A stretch of DNA of 64,000 bases from Flavobacterium sp. CYK-55 (GCF_018413465.1 NZ_JAHCDK010000002.1:310001-374000); one strand, 5' to 3'; numbered from the stretch's first letter, positions 38,140 through 47,578 are shown. Notes: generated by a model not told the origin, from the sequence alone. Numbers and translations: made by a program.

Positions 38140-38191
38140 AATTAATACTAAAAAAATATTATGTTATAAATTCCCGCTTTTTACGGGGTTG

Positions 38192-38222
38192 CAAATGTAG
38201 AAATATTTTTTTTCAAAACAAA
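38192..38222 (-). promoter_or_regulatory. main promoter of the ribosomal supercluster (rpsL)
   Basis: TTTG (38219-38222), 19-nt spacer, TACATTTG (38192-38199) on the minus strand, an exact match to the Bacteroidota consensus. The leader to the rpsL ATG is about 47 nt and contains a small CCCG/CGGG stem at 38173-38187. Confidence 0.85.
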
Positions 38223-38318
38223 TCTTAATTCATTAATTTTCAAACGTATTCTTCAACATTTTACATCATACGATAAAGTGTGGTTTTTTGCGTTACATTT
38301 GACCTAAGGAAATTGATT

Positions 38319-39986
38319 TTGAAAAAGTTTTTTTACTTTTTGATTATGTTGCTTTTATCCGGAAATGCTCTGGCTCAAAAACAATATCTAAAAATTATAG
38401 CCGAAAACAGAGTAGAACAAAAACGCATCGACTCAATCGGATACAATGCAAAATTTGAAAGCCTGAAAAGCATTATTGATGAATTCAACTTGTTCCATAA
38501 AAAACTTCAAACTATTGGGTACATAGAATCTGAAGTTATCAGGCAAGAAAAAGTGAATGACTCGGTTTTTGCTTTCAGAATAAAACTTGGAAATCAAGTA
38601 AAGGAGTTGCATATATATATAGGTAAAGATTCACCCCTTAAAAAACTCGAAATAATTGACACTAAAACAGACACCGTCAAAGTCACTTATTCTGAGACAG
38701 AAAAATATTTACAACAAATCTTAAATCTTCTTGAAAAGAAAGGTTGGGCTTTATCACAAGTCAAACTCACCAATATCACACGCAACCACCAAAAACTATT
38801 TGCTAACCTCGAGATAAAAACTGAAAGCGAAAGACATTTTGACGATATTGTTATTAAAGGTGACGTAAATTTTCCGGCAAGTCATTTAAAACAACTCAAA
38901 AAAAATTACAGAAAAAGAATCTTTAGTCAACAAAATTTAAAAAGTTTCGCCTCAGAGATTGACAAATTCAGATTTATCAGACAAACCAGATATCCGGAAA
39001 TTCTTTTCAAACCAGATTCAACCAAAATTTATTGTTATCTAGAAAAAGCAAAGGCCAATAACTTTGAAGGCTTCGTAGGTTTTACCAACAGCGAAACCAA
39101 AAAACTAACCGTAAACGGATACCTTGATTTGACACTGAACAATCTTTTAAAATCAGGCGAAACTTTTTCACTGTATTGGAAGAGCGACGGAAAAGACCAA
39201 AAAACATTTAACACCAACATCAATTTGCCTTATATCTTTAAAAGTCCATTGGGCATTAAAGCGCAGTTGAATATCTTCAAACAAGACAGTACTTTTCAAA
39301 ACACCAAAACCAATCTTGACCTGGGATATTTTTTCAATTATAGCACACGCTTATATTTAGGATACCAATCAACGGAATCTAGCGACATTCAAAATCAAAA
39401 CACCCAAATACTCAATGATTACAGTAATCAATTTGTAACTTCAGAATTTGAGTTTACAGATTGGAAGCCCGACAATTACTTGTTTGCCGAAAAAACCAAA
39501 ATCGATTTAAAAATCGGAGCTGGATCAAGAAGCTCAAAGACCAACCAAGACCAACAGTTTTTTGGACAATTAACCACAAGCCACATTATATACCTAAATT
39601 CAAAAAACAACATCTCACTTAAGAGTGAAAACTTTTACCTAAACAGCAATAATTATATAACCAATGAGCTTTATAGATTTGGCGGAATCAATTCAATTCG
39701 CGGATTTAACGAAAACAGCCTTCAAGCAAATCTTTTTAACTCAATTTTGAGTGAGTACAGATATATTCCATCACCCAACTTTTATTTATACACAATTATC
39801 GACTACGGCTACTTTCAAGACAAAACTATTGACAAAAGCGGAAATTTAATCGGTTTAGGAATCGGATTGGGTGTAATTACAAAAAATGGTTTATTGAACT
39901 TGATTTATGCCAACGGAAGCAATCAAACTACAGACATTAAAGCTTCTAACGCATTAATTCATCTTAGTTTCAAAACTATTTTTTAA
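38319..39986 (+). CDS. Omp85/BamA-like outer membrane barrel protein
   Basis: 555 residues from a TTG at 38319, giving KKFFYFLIMLLLSGNALAQ as signal peptide. A longer GTG start at 38280 is rejected because a TACATTTG promoter box lies at about 38298-38305, inside that extension. The N-terminal half (about 20-240) has POTRA-like alpha/beta segments. The C-terminal half is a beta-barrel with the Omp85 loop-6 signature GGINSIRGFNENS and an aromatic C-terminus (HLSFKTIF). Omp85 proteins insert or secrete outer-membrane proteins. It is shorter than BamA (about 800) and has no lipoprotein partner nearby. A role in polypeptide export is inferred. Confidence 0.75.
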   Translation: MKKFFYFLIMLLLSGNALAQKQYLKIIAENRVEQKRIDSIGYNAKFESLKSIIDEFNLFHKKLQTIGYIESEVIRQEKVNDSVFAFRIKLGNQVKELHIYIGKDSPLKKLEIIDTKTDTVKVTYSETEKYLQQILNLLEKKGWALSQVKLTNITRNHQKLFANLEIKTESERHFDDIVIKGDVNFPASHLKQLKKNYRKRIFSQQNLKSFASEIDKFRFIRQTRYPEILFKPDSTKIYCYLEKAKANNFEGFVGFTNSETKKLTVNGYLDLTLNNLLKSGETFSLYWKSDGKDQKTFNTNINLPYIFKSPLGIKAQLNIFKQDSTFQNTKTNLDLGYFFNYSTRLYLGYQSTESSDIQNQNTQILNDYSNQFVTSEFEFTDWKPDNYLFAEKTKIDLKIGAGSRSSKTNQDQQFFGQLTTSHIIYLNSKNNISLKSENFYLNSNNYITNELYRFGGINSIRGFNENSLQANLFNSILSEYRYIPSPNFYLYTIIDYGYFQDKTIDKSGNLIGLGIGLGVITKNGLLNLIYANGSNQTTDIKASNALIHLSFKTIF

Positions 39987-40082
39987 CCTTTTTTTAAAGT
40001 TGTGGATAAAAAATATGCACGCATATTAGGTTATTTAACAGGAATTTTAGAATTTTATCGGGCTAATTCAAAATTACCCACA

Positions 40083-43000
40083 ATGAAACTTAAGTTTAAT
40101 CGAATTTTAACACTACTTATGGTGTTAATGGTGCAAATAACATTTGCACAAGACATGGCCGTTAGCGGTACTGTCACGGATCAGGCCGGAATGCCTCTTC
40201 CAGGCGTTAATGTTTTGGTTAAAGGAACCAAAGACGGTATTCAAACCGACTTCGACGGAAAGTTTAAACTTTCTGCCAAAGAAGGGCAAGTACTTGTTTT
40301 TAGTTTCTTAGGATTCAAAACACAGGAGATGAAGGCCGCGGCCAACATGAAAGTAAAAATGAGTGATGAATCACTTCAATTAGAAGGAGTGGTTGTTACC
40401 GCACTCGGCATTAAAAAACAAAAACGTGAGTTGGGTTATGCCACAGCTACAGTAAGTTCAAAAGACTTAACTGAAGTCAACAACACCAACGTTTTTGAAT
40501 CATTATCCGGGAAACTTGCCGGTGTTGACATTACTGCACCTGCACAAGTAGGAGCATCAACAAAAGTTGTAATTCGCGGGTACAACTCGTTAACTATTGG
40601 TGGAAGCAGTCCTCTTTACGTAATAGACGGAACACCAATCAACAATGACACATCAAGTAGAACCGGCAACACCCGTAGTTTCGATGGTGGTAATGGGCTA
40701 AGCGATTTAGATCCGAACAACATTGAGAGCATGACGGTACTCAAAGGAGCCGCCGCATCTGCCTTATATGGTTCGAGAGCCGGAGCCGGGGTAATTGTTA
40801 TTACAACAAAATCTGCCAAAAACAAATCAAAAATTGGGGTTGAAATCATCACTTCATCTGAATATTCTGAAGTTGCCAGAGTTCCTCACTTACAAAATGA
40901 TTTCGGACAAGGCTGGTCAGGTTTTTCATGGTCAAACTGGGCCGGAAGCTCAAATACTGCCAGTAATGAAAATGGTTCATGGGGGCCTGCATTTAATGGT
41001 GAAATTCGCCCTTGGGGTGCCATCATCAACAATGCACAACAAATCAAGCCTTATGTTGCTTTAAAAGACAACATCCGTGATTTTTACGAAATTGGCCAAA
41101 CCTTCTCAAACAGTATTCGTTTGAGTGGTGGTGGTGAAAACAGTAATTTTTCAATCAACTATTCTGATGTAACTTCAGATGGTGTTATTCCGACCAACAA
41201 TGATTCATTTAAAAGAAAGTCATTCTCTGCCAACGGTGGAGTATCAAATGACAAATGGAACGTTAAGGCCAATTTTACTTATGTAAAAAAAGATCAAAAT
41301 GCGGTTAATACCGGACAAGGAAACGATGCCGGCGAAGGAAATACACTTACCCAGGAAATGCTACAAATTCCGCGTGATGTTAGTGTTGTTGATTTAGAAG
41401 ACTATACCAACAACCCATACAACACCAACAGCAATTACTTCACGCCATATGCATCTAACCCATATTGGGTAGTTAATGAAAACGGAACCAAAATTACGGG
41501 GAATAGAATCTACGGAAACACCACGGTTGGATATACTTTTAACAAAAACTTCTCGGTAAGTTATAGAGCCGGTGGCGATTACAGAACCGAAAAAGTAAAA
41601 TCTTACGGAGCCATTGTTAAATATGAACCGGGTTCTGCACAAGCTTTAGCGGGTACAAATCCGGTTGTGGGAGGTGTTACTGAAACCACCAATGAATTTG
41701 TTGAGTTTGATGCGACTTTGATGTTGAATTATAACACTGCGTTAACTGATTACATCAATTTAAACGCAATGTTAGGTTACAATTCAAACGAAAGAAGAAG
41801 TTCATTCTTAACTGCTTCAATAACCAATTTAGATATTCCAAACTTTTACGAACTTTCGAATTCATCGGTAAAACCCAATGTACTTCAAAACGATAACTTA
41901 AGAAAAGCATTCGGCGTATTTGGTTCACTTGAAGCTTCGTACAAGAACAAATTGTTCGTCACAGTTACTGGCCGTAATGACTGGACTTCAACCTTACCTC
42001 AAAATGCCAATTCATATTTTTATCCTGCGGTTAGTTTGAGTTATGTTGCCCTAGACAGCAATGATTATTTCTTGAAGTTAAGAGGCTCCGCTTCAACTAT
42101 TGGAAACGATACCGATTTATACAGAACTGAATCTGCTTTAGCTCAAGGAAATGCTGTATTGGGATTTGGAAACATTCTCTTACCAGTGGGTGGAGTAAAC
42201 GGGTATGAGTTCGCCGGAAACCTAGGAAACGGCAATTTAAAACCTGAGAGAACAACAGAATTTGAATTAGGTTTTGAGACTCGATTGTTCACAAGCAGAT
42301 TAAATCTTGACGCGTCTTTTTATTCAAAGAAAACAACTGATCTACTTTTCCCTAGACCTCTACCTACATCAACTGGTTATACATCACAAACAGGGAATAT
42401 TTTGGATATCGCAAACAAAGGTGTAGAATTGGTTTTGAATGCAGTACCTGTTAAAACCGAAAATTTCCAATGGGATTTTACCACAACCTTTACCAAAAAC
42501 ATGTCAGAAGTAACTGATATTGCTGGCGGAGTAGATAAAATTCAATTAGCCTCTAACTATGGTATTACTTTCAATGCGGTAAAAGGAGAACCTTTGGGAG
42601 TATTCAGCACCTTTGTTCCAAAAACCAATGCTGCAGGTCAATACATTGTTGACCCTGCTACAGGCTACTACAAGGTTACAGACGATGAGCAAAATGTTGG
42701 AAATGCGCAAAGAGATTTTGTTTTGGGTATTAAAAACCGTCTTACCTACAAAAACTTTGTCTTATCATTTGGTATTGATTGGAAACAAGGAGGTGAAATG
42801 TACTCTTACACCAAACAATTGTCTCACTTTACCGGAAACGGTATTGAAACTACCTACAACGGAAGAAATCCATTCATCATTCCTAATTCTGTTGTAGAAG
42901 TTGTTGATGGTGCCGGTAATGTTACCTATGAAGAAAACACAACTGCGGTAAGCTTTGATCGTATCACAGATTTCTGGAACCAAAACAACAATCCGGGTGT

Positions 43001-43274
43001 TGAGCAAACGCACATCATTGACAAAACATTTGTTCGTTTGAGAGACTTATCACTTACCTATAACGTTCCTTCAAAATTGGTTAAAAAAATAGGTTTGGTA
43101 AATGCATCATTTAGTATTTATGGCAAAAACTTGGCGTTGTGGACACCGGATGACAATTCATATGTTGACCCAGAGTTGTCTACATTTGGAGACGGCTTAC
43201 TAAGTGAGCAAGGAGAGTTTGGTGCTAATATGTCACAAAGAGCTTATGGCGCTAGCCTTAAATTAACCTTCTAA
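40083..43274 (+). CDS. SusC/RagA-type TonB-dependent outer membrane receptor
   Basis: 1063 residues from the ATG at 40083. A longer GTG start at 40002 lacks a signal-like beginning. The signal peptide is MKLKFNRILTLLMVLMVQITFA. It is followed by a CarboxypepD-regulatory-like domain (SGTVTDQAGMPLPGVNVLVKG, about 28-105). The plug domain has SLSGKLAGVDI, the SusC signature PLYVIDGTPI, and LKGAAASALYGSRAGAGVI. A 22-strand barrel ends in GASLKLTF. It imports an oligomeric nutrient with the SusD partner, using TonB energy. No glycoside hydrolase or peptidase is in this locus, so the substrate is unknown. Confidence 0.95.
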   Translation: MKLKFNRILTLLMVLMVQITFAQDMAVSGTVTDQAGMPLPGVNVLVKGTKDGIQTDFDGKFKLSAKEGQVLVFSFLGFKTQEMKAAANMKVKMSDESLQLEGVVVTALGIKKQKRELGYATATVSSKDLTEVNNTNVFESLSGKLAGVDITAPAQVGASTKVVIRGYNSLTIGGSSPLYVIDGTPINNDTSSRTGNTRSFDGGNGLSDLDPNNIESMTVLKGAAASALYGSRAGAGVIVITTKSAKNKSKIGVEIITSSEYSEVARVPHLQNDFGQGWSGFSWSNWAGSSNTASNENGSWGPAFNGEIRPWGAIINNAQQIKPYVALKDNIRDFYEIGQTFSNSIRLSGGGENSNFSINYSDVTSDGVIPTNNDSFKRKSFSANGGVSNDKWNVKANFTYVKKDQNAVNTGQGNDAGEGNTLTQEMLQIPRDVSVVDLEDYTNNPYNTNSNYFTPYASNPYWVVNENGTKITGNRIYGNTTVGYTFNKNFSVSYRAGGDYRTEKVKSYGAIVKYEPGSAQALAGTNPVVGGVTETTNEFVEFDATLMLNYNTALTDYINLNAMLGYNSNERRSSFLTASITNLDIPNFYELSNSSVKPNVLQNDNLRKAFGVFGSLEASYKNKLFVTVTGRNDWTSTLPQNANSYFYPAVSLSYVALDSNDYFLKLRGSASTIGNDTDLYRTESALAQGNAVLGFGNILLPVGGVNGYEFAGNLGNGNLKPERTTEFELGFETRLFTSRLNLDASFYSKKTTDLLFPRPLPTSTGYTSQTGNILDIANKGVELVLNAVPVKTENFQWDFTTTFTKNMSEVTDIAGGVDKIQLASNYGITFNAVKGEPLGVFSTFVPKTNAAGQYIVDPATGYYKVTDDEQNVGNAQRDFVLGIKNRLTYKNFVLSFGIDWKQGGEMYSYTKQLSHFTGNGIETTYNGRNPFIIPNSVVEVVDGAGNVTYEENTTAVSFDRITDFWNQNNNPGVEQTHIIDKTFVRLRDLSLTYNVPSKLVKKIGLVNASFSIYGKNLALWTPDDNSYVDPELSTFGDGLLSEQGEFGANMSQRAYGASLKLTF

Positions 43275-43286
43275 AAATTGTTACAA

Positions 43287-44726
43287 ATGAAAAAATATAT
43301 AACCAGTATTTTAGCTTTATCCATGGTATTTACAGCATGTAGTACCGACACGGATATCAATCGTGACCCAGATTTATTAAACCCAGATAATGCACCTTTA
43401 TCAGCTCAATTACCTGCGGGAATTTCTGGTTTAGCCGGTTCTGAAGGCGCTGCTATGGCCATTATCGGCGGTATGTGGGCGCAATATTGGACGCAAAGTA
43501 ATGCGGCCAACCAATATAAAGATATTGACAATTATAACTTAGGTACCGCTGATTACAATTATGTATGGGACGGTATGTATGATGCATTGGGCGATATCAG
43601 AAATGTAAAAAGAAAAGCAGCCGCTAGTGGCAATTGGAAGTATTACCTTATTGCAACCACACTTGAAGCGCAAGCATCACAAATTCTGACCGATTGGTAT
43701 GGAAGCGTTCCATATGAAGAAGCAAACAACAAAGACATTCTTGCTCCTAGATTTAATACAGGAGAGGAAATTTATGACTTGATGATTGCAGATTTAGATG
43801 ATGCATTATCAAAAGATTTAAGTGCGTCACAAGGAACAAACCCGGGAACTGATGATTTCATTTTTGGTGGAGACATGACCAAATGGACTCAGTTTGCCAA
43901 CACTATGAAACTCAAAATTTACATGAGACAAACCAATAGCAGTAGAGCTGCTGCTGCTGGTACAGCTATCACAGCTATGTTAAATTCTGGGGTAACATTC
44001 TTGAGTACAGATGCAGCTATGACACAATTCACAGATGCAATCAATCAAAGTAATCCGCTTTATGAGTTCAACAACCGTCGTTTGAATGTGGCTACCAACT
44101 TAAGAATGAGCACAACGCTTGCTTCATATTTTGCAGCAAATTCAGACCCAAGAAGAGGGGCTTACTATTTAGCAGGAAACTCACTTAATCAAGGTTTTTA
44201 CAATAGTACTGTTGGAGCTGGAACAATCGCTGTAGTTAAATTAGCAGCAACAACTCCGGTTTTATTTATGAGTAAAGAAGAAAGCTTATTTTTACAAGCT
44301 GAAGCTGCTGCTCGTTACAACGGCGGTACTGGTGCAAAAGCTTTATACGATGCTGCTGTGAATGCAAACTTTGCAAGATACTCGTTAGCTGAAGGAGGCT
44401 TGTTGGCTGGTGCTTACGCATACCCTTCTGCTGGAACAGTTGACCAACAAATTGAAGCTATTATAGTTCAAAAATGGATTGCAAGTTTCCCTGGAAATGG
44501 TTTTGAAGGTTTCTTCGAAAAAAACAGAACCGGTTATCCAAGAACATCAGCCGTTCCACAATCAGACCCTTCTTATGTTCCGGGTCAAATCACCTACTCT
44601 GTTAATGGAGCTACCGGAGGTTTATTCCCTAAAAGAATGCCTTATCCATTAACCGAGAGAAACGCAAATCCAAATGCTCCTACTTTAGTTCCAATCACCA
44701 CTCCTGTTTGGTGGGCAAATAATTAA
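43287..44726 (+). CDS. SusD/RagB-like nutrient-binding lipoprotein
   Basis: 479 residues from the ATG at 43287; the upstream TTG is rejected. Lipoprotein signal MKKYITSILALSMVFTAC with the lipidated Cys at 18. Similar to the SusD-like_2 subgroup: QYWTQSNAANQYKDIDNYN near the N-terminus, ATTLEAQASQILTDWYGSVP, and the late IIVQKWIASFPGNGFEGFFE. TPR-like helices are expected. It binds the substrate on the cell surface and caps the SusC-type channel encoded 12 bp upstream. Ligand unknown. Confidence 0.93.
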   Translation: MKKYITSILALSMVFTACSTDTDINRDPDLLNPDNAPLSAQLPAGISGLAGSEGAAMAIIGGMWAQYWTQSNAANQYKDIDNYNLGTADYNYVWDGMYDALGDIRNVKRKAAASGNWKYYLIATTLEAQASQILTDWYGSVPYEEANNKDILAPRFNTGEEIYDLMIADLDDALSKDLSASQGTNPGTDDFIFGGDMTKWTQFANTMKLKIYMRQTNSSRAAAAGTAITAMLNSGVTFLSTDAAMTQFTDAINQSNPLYEFNNRRLNVATNLRMSTTLASYFAANSDPRRGAYYLAGNSLNQGFYNSTVGAGTIAVVKLAATTPVLFMSKEESLFLQAEAAARYNGGTGAKALYDAAVNANFARYSLAEGGLLAGAYAYPSAGTVDQQIEAIIVQKWIASFPGNGFEGFFEKNRTGYPRTSAVPQSDPSYVPGQITYSVNGATGGLFPKRMPYPLTERNANPNAPTLVPITTPVWWANN

Positions 44727-45469
44727 TGATTATGAAAAGAATATTTCTAACACTCATAATTGCAAGCTCATTTATTGCTTGTGATGACAAGGATGACACA
44801 GCGAGTGTGTCAAGAATCACCAACTATCCAATTATAACGGTTTTAGGAGACGATCCAATCTACATTGAAAAAGGTGGAGAATATGTTGATCCAGGAGCCA
44901 TCGCTATGGAAGGTGAAAACGAAATTGAATACACCACATCTTCAACAGGAAAATACAGAGGCGGAAGTCTTGACGCTAATGTTGTTGATGAGTACAATGT
45001 AACCTATACTGCTACCAACAAAGACGGTTTTGACGGAAGCGCTACAAGAAAAGTGATTGTATATAAAAACGGTGATTTAGTAAACAGTATTGAAGGTTTG
45101 TACAAATGTACAATTAGCCGTAATGGAGTAATTCCAAGTAATGCCTACAGAGATATTGAGTACATCTACATCTGGAAAAATGATGATGGCACCTATGGTA
45201 TTTCAGATGCATTTGGCGGTTGGTATGAATACGGACGTGCTTTAGGTCTGGCTTATATCACACCAGGTGGAATTATCAATGCTGTAGACATTGCAACAAA
45301 CTCATTCACTTTCCCGGGCAATCCACTTTCAAATGATGGATTTGGCGGGGTTGCTAACATCACAGATGTGAATGTTGACGCTGCAACCAAAAAAATAGTA
45401 CTTACTTGTACTTGGGCTGCTCCAACAGCTTACACGTTTGTAGCTACCTTAACACAAGTTCAACCTTAA
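44726..45469 (+). CDS. surface lipoprotein with DUF5011/Ig-like domain
   Basis: 247 residues. The start ATG overlaps the SusD stop by one base (TAATG); a second ATG two codons on gives MKRIFLTLIIASSFIACDD, a lipoprotein signal with Cys at about 19. An Ig-like domain of the DUF5011 type follows: YPIITVLGDDPIYIEKGGEY, VDPGAIAMEGE, then NVTYTATNKDGFDGSATRKVIVY. The C-terminal half (about 120-247) is unassigned, rich in aromatic and Gly residues (AFGGWYEYGRALGLAYI). Such proteins are frequent third genes of SusCD loci and are thought to be surface glycan- or protein-binding accessory lipoproteins. Confidence 0.75.
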   Translation: MIMKRIFLTLIIASSFIACDDKDDTASVSRITNYPIITVLGDDPIYIEKGGEYVDPGAIAMEGENEIEYTTSSTGKYRGGSLDANVVDEYNVTYTATNKDGFDGSATRKVIVYKNGDLVNSIEGLYKCTISRNGVIPSNAYRDIEYIYIWKNDDGTYGISDAFGGWYEYGRALGLAYITPGGIINAVDIATNSFTFPGNPLSNDGFGGVANITDVNVDAATKKIVLTCTWAAPTAYTFVATLTQVQP

Positions 45470-45479
45470 TACCTTCAAA

Positions 45480-45977
45480 ATGAATAAGATTAAAAATAAT
45501 ATTGTAAGAGCACTTTTTGCAGTTCTTTTATTTACTGCTTTCTCATGCGATGAAGGTGGTGATCCAAATCCTGGCGGAACCAACACAGGACAATTTGCAG
45601 GTGATTGGTTTATTGACTTAACTGATAGTGATGGTCATGCAATTGTATCGCATGCATTACATTCAACATACAATACAGCGGCCAATGATAACACAATGTG
45701 GATTGATGATTATGAAAATGGTTATTGGATTAAATGTAAAATAACTATTAACTCAAATGGAACTTTCACCGCGACCAATGCTGATAATATTATCGCAGCA
45801 GATCAAGGCACAGTTACCATTACGGAAGGAAAAATTGAAAAAGGGGCCGGTTTATCAAAAGCGGGGCACAGAGTAGACAAAATTTCTTTCAGAGCACATT
45901 TTAGTTATGATGCTGATGGATATGACATCATCTATACCGGTCATAAAAGAACAGGTTTCTTAGAAGATGAATATTAA
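45480..45977 (+). CDS. small surface lipoprotein, Lipid_bd-like family
   Basis: 165 residues with a lipoprotein signal (NIVRALFAVLLFTAFSC, Cys at about 23). A Gly/Pro/Asn linker and a single beta-rich domain beginning FAGDWFIDLTDSDG follow, ending in YTGHKRTGFLEDEY. The layout and C-terminal TGFLEDEY recall the lipid-binding putative hydrolase family found beside SusCD pairs. Function unproven. Last gene of the locus, 10 bp after its neighbour and followed by a terminator. Confidence 0.6.
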   Translation: MNKIKNNIVRALFAVLLFTAFSCDEGGDPNPGGTNTGQFAGDWFIDLTDSDGHAIVSHALHSTYNTAANDNTMWIDDYENGYWIKCKITINSNGTFTATNADNIIAADQGTVTITEGKIEKGAGLSKAGHRVDKISFRAHFSYDADGYDIIYTGHKRTGFLEDEY

Positions 45978-45997
45978 TGTTCATTGACTTTAAAATA

Positions 45998-46027
45998 AAA
46001 CCACCCTACAAAAGGGTGGTTTTTTTA
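45998..46027 (+). terminator. terminator of the SusCD locus
   Basis: AAACCACCCT (45998-46007) and AGGGTGGTTT (46013-46022) are perfect 10-bp arms with a 5-nt loop, followed by T's to 46026. Its T-run touches the -7 box of rlmB at 46028. Confidence 0.9.
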
Positions 46028-46035
46028 TATCTTTG
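46028..46035 (+). promoter_or_regulatory. -7 box of rlmB, possibly giving a leaderless mRNA
   Basis: TATCTTTG matches TANNTTTG and lies only 4 bp before the rlmB ATG at 46040. The start of transcription would then be at or just inside the ATG. The -33 region would fall within the terminator stem and shows no clear TTG. Confidence 0.5.
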
Positions 46036-46039
46036 GGCC

Positions 46040-46774
46040 ATGAAAAATGAACATCAGATATTTGGTATCCGTGCTATTATGGAAGCCGTTCAATCAGGTA
46101 AACCGGTTGACAAAGTTTTTATTCAAAAAGACGCTTCTGGCGAACTCATGAAAGAACTCATCAAAACGCTCAAACGTGCGAATATTAATTTTACCTATGT
46201 TCCCACTGAAAAACTTCATCGATTAACCAATCAAAACCACCAAGGGGCTGTAGCCAGTATTTCACCGGTTGAATTTGTCGACATAGAATTTTTGGTCGAG
46301 CAAGCACAAAATTCAGATAGACCGCCTTTTTTGTTGATTCTCGATCAAATTTCAGACGCCCGTAATTTTGGCGCCATCATCCGAACAGCCGAATGTACTG
46401 GCGTTCATGGCATCATTGTTCCAAAAAACGGTTCAGCACCGGTCAATGGCGATACGGTAAAAACTTCTGCCGGAGCCGTTTTTAATGTTCCAATATGCAA
46501 AGTCGAGCACATCAAAGATGCCTTGTTTTACCTTCAAGGTTGCGGAATCAAATCCGTAGCGGCAACCGAAAAAACTGATCAATCTATTTACGATATTGAT
46601 TTAAAAGAACCCGTGGCTATTGTTATGGGAAGTGAAGACCGCGGAATCAATCCATCGGTTTTAAAAATCATTGACGAAAAAGGAAAACTACCTATGTTTG
46701 GCAACATTGGTTCACTGAATGTATCAGTAGCGTGTGGTGCTTTTCTGTATGAAACCGTTCGTCAACGCGCTTAA
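46040..46774 (+). CDS. rlmB: 23S rRNA (guanosine-2'-O)-methyltransferase RlmB/TrmH family
   Basis: 244 residues from the ATG at 46040 (MKNEHQIFGIRAIMEAV), the usual start; the longer reading runs back through the terminator. The N-terminal SpoU-substrate-binding domain covers about 1-80. The SPOUT domain has motif 1 (DQISDARNFGAIIRTAE), motif 2 (AIVMGSEDRGI) and motif 3 (GSLNVSVACGAFLYE), which form the SAM-binding knot. It methylates a 23S rRNA guanosine. Its stop codon is directly next to the stop of the convergent rhomboid gene. Confidence 0.9.
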   Translation: MKNEHQIFGIRAIMEAVQSGKPVDKVFIQKDASGELMKELIKTLKRANINFTYVPTEKLHRLTNQNHQGAVASISPVEFVDIEFLVEQAQNSDRPPFLLILDQISDARNFGAIIRTAECTGVHGIIVPKNGSAPVNGDTVKTSAGAVFNVPICKVEHIKDALFYLQGCGIKSVAATEKTDQSIYDIDLKEPVAIVMGSEDRGINPSVLKIIDEKGKLPMFGNIGSLNVSVACGAFLYETVRQRA

Positions 46775-47578
46775 TTATTCTTTTTTTGGCTGAATAACAT
46801 ATACATTTCGTTGAGCATCATAATAGACCTCATGGTAAGCCGAAGTTGATTGCAAGCTTCTTTGGGGTTCTATTTCAACCATAGGCTCCGGTGGTGGTGG
46901 ATTGACAAAATTGCCGTTTTCATCAAAGCGTTGCATAAATTTATCTCGCGAAGAATCGTAATCAGGTTTCTCCCAATCATACCGATATTCTTTGACAAAA
47001 TCAGGTGTTTTAACGGTATAGGCAAATACCAACCCGACGAGCATTCCCGCTAAATGACCTTCCCAAGAAATTCCTTCTTTTACATTCGGAAAAATATACC
47101 AAACCAAACTTCCGTAGGTCAAAACAACCAAAAATGATAAAGCAGCCAAGCGATAATACCCTGTGAGTATTCCTTTAAAAAAGATAAAACTCACGAGTAA
47201 ATAAACCAAACTACTCGCCCCAATATGATAGGATTCGCGACCAATGACCCAAGTAATAAAACCACTAAGCAACCAACCATAGCCCAAAACCAAAAAAGTT
47301 TGATCGCGATAAAAATAACGCATAGCTGCCAAAAGCATCAAAAGCGGAATCGAATTATTGTATAGATGTTCAATATTACCGTGAACAAGCGGACTCAAAA
47401 AGACACCTTTAAAACCGTCTAAGGCACGCGGATAAATACCCAAGGTTTCTAAATCTAAATGAAATCGCACTCCAACCCAAAAAACAATCCACAAACTCAG
47501 CACCGTTAAAAACGGAAACCAAATGACTGAAGTTGAAAATTTAAAAGGTTGTTCTTGCATATTATTGGTTTGAGCCAC
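46775..47578 (-). CDS. rhomboid-family intramembrane serine protease
   Basis: 267 residues with about six membrane helices. The catalytic Ser is in HIGASSLVYLL (GxSx motif, with Ser instead of the more common Gly after it) and the His in WEGHLAGMLVGLVFA. The helix-2 HGNIEHLYNN segment is the conserved H-x-x-x-N-x-x-H-type region. A soluble tail from about 195 is Pro- and Tyr-rich (NPPPPEPMVEIE). It cleaves membrane proteins within the bilayer; substrates unknown. Start at 47578; a second ATG six codons in is possible. Confidence 0.88.
   Translation of the reverse strand: MAQTNNMQEQPFKFSTSVIWFPFLTVLSLWIVFWVGVRFHLDLETLGIYPRALDGFKGVFLSPLVHGNIEHLYNNSIPLLMLLAAMRYFYRDQTFLVLGYGWLLSGFITWVIGRESYHIGASSLVYLLVSFIFFKGILTGYYRLAALSFLVVLTYGSLVWYIFPNVKEGISWEGHLAGMLVGLVFAYTVKTPDFVKEYRYDWEKPDYDSSRDKFMQRFDENGNFVNPPPPEPMVEIEPQRSLQSTSAYHEVYYDAQRNVYVIQPKKE

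Noticed and set aside
38280-38318. GTG start of the Omp85 gene at 38280
   Set aside because: The extra 13 codons include a TACATTTG promoter box and do not look like a signal peptide; the TTG at 38319 gives a normal one.
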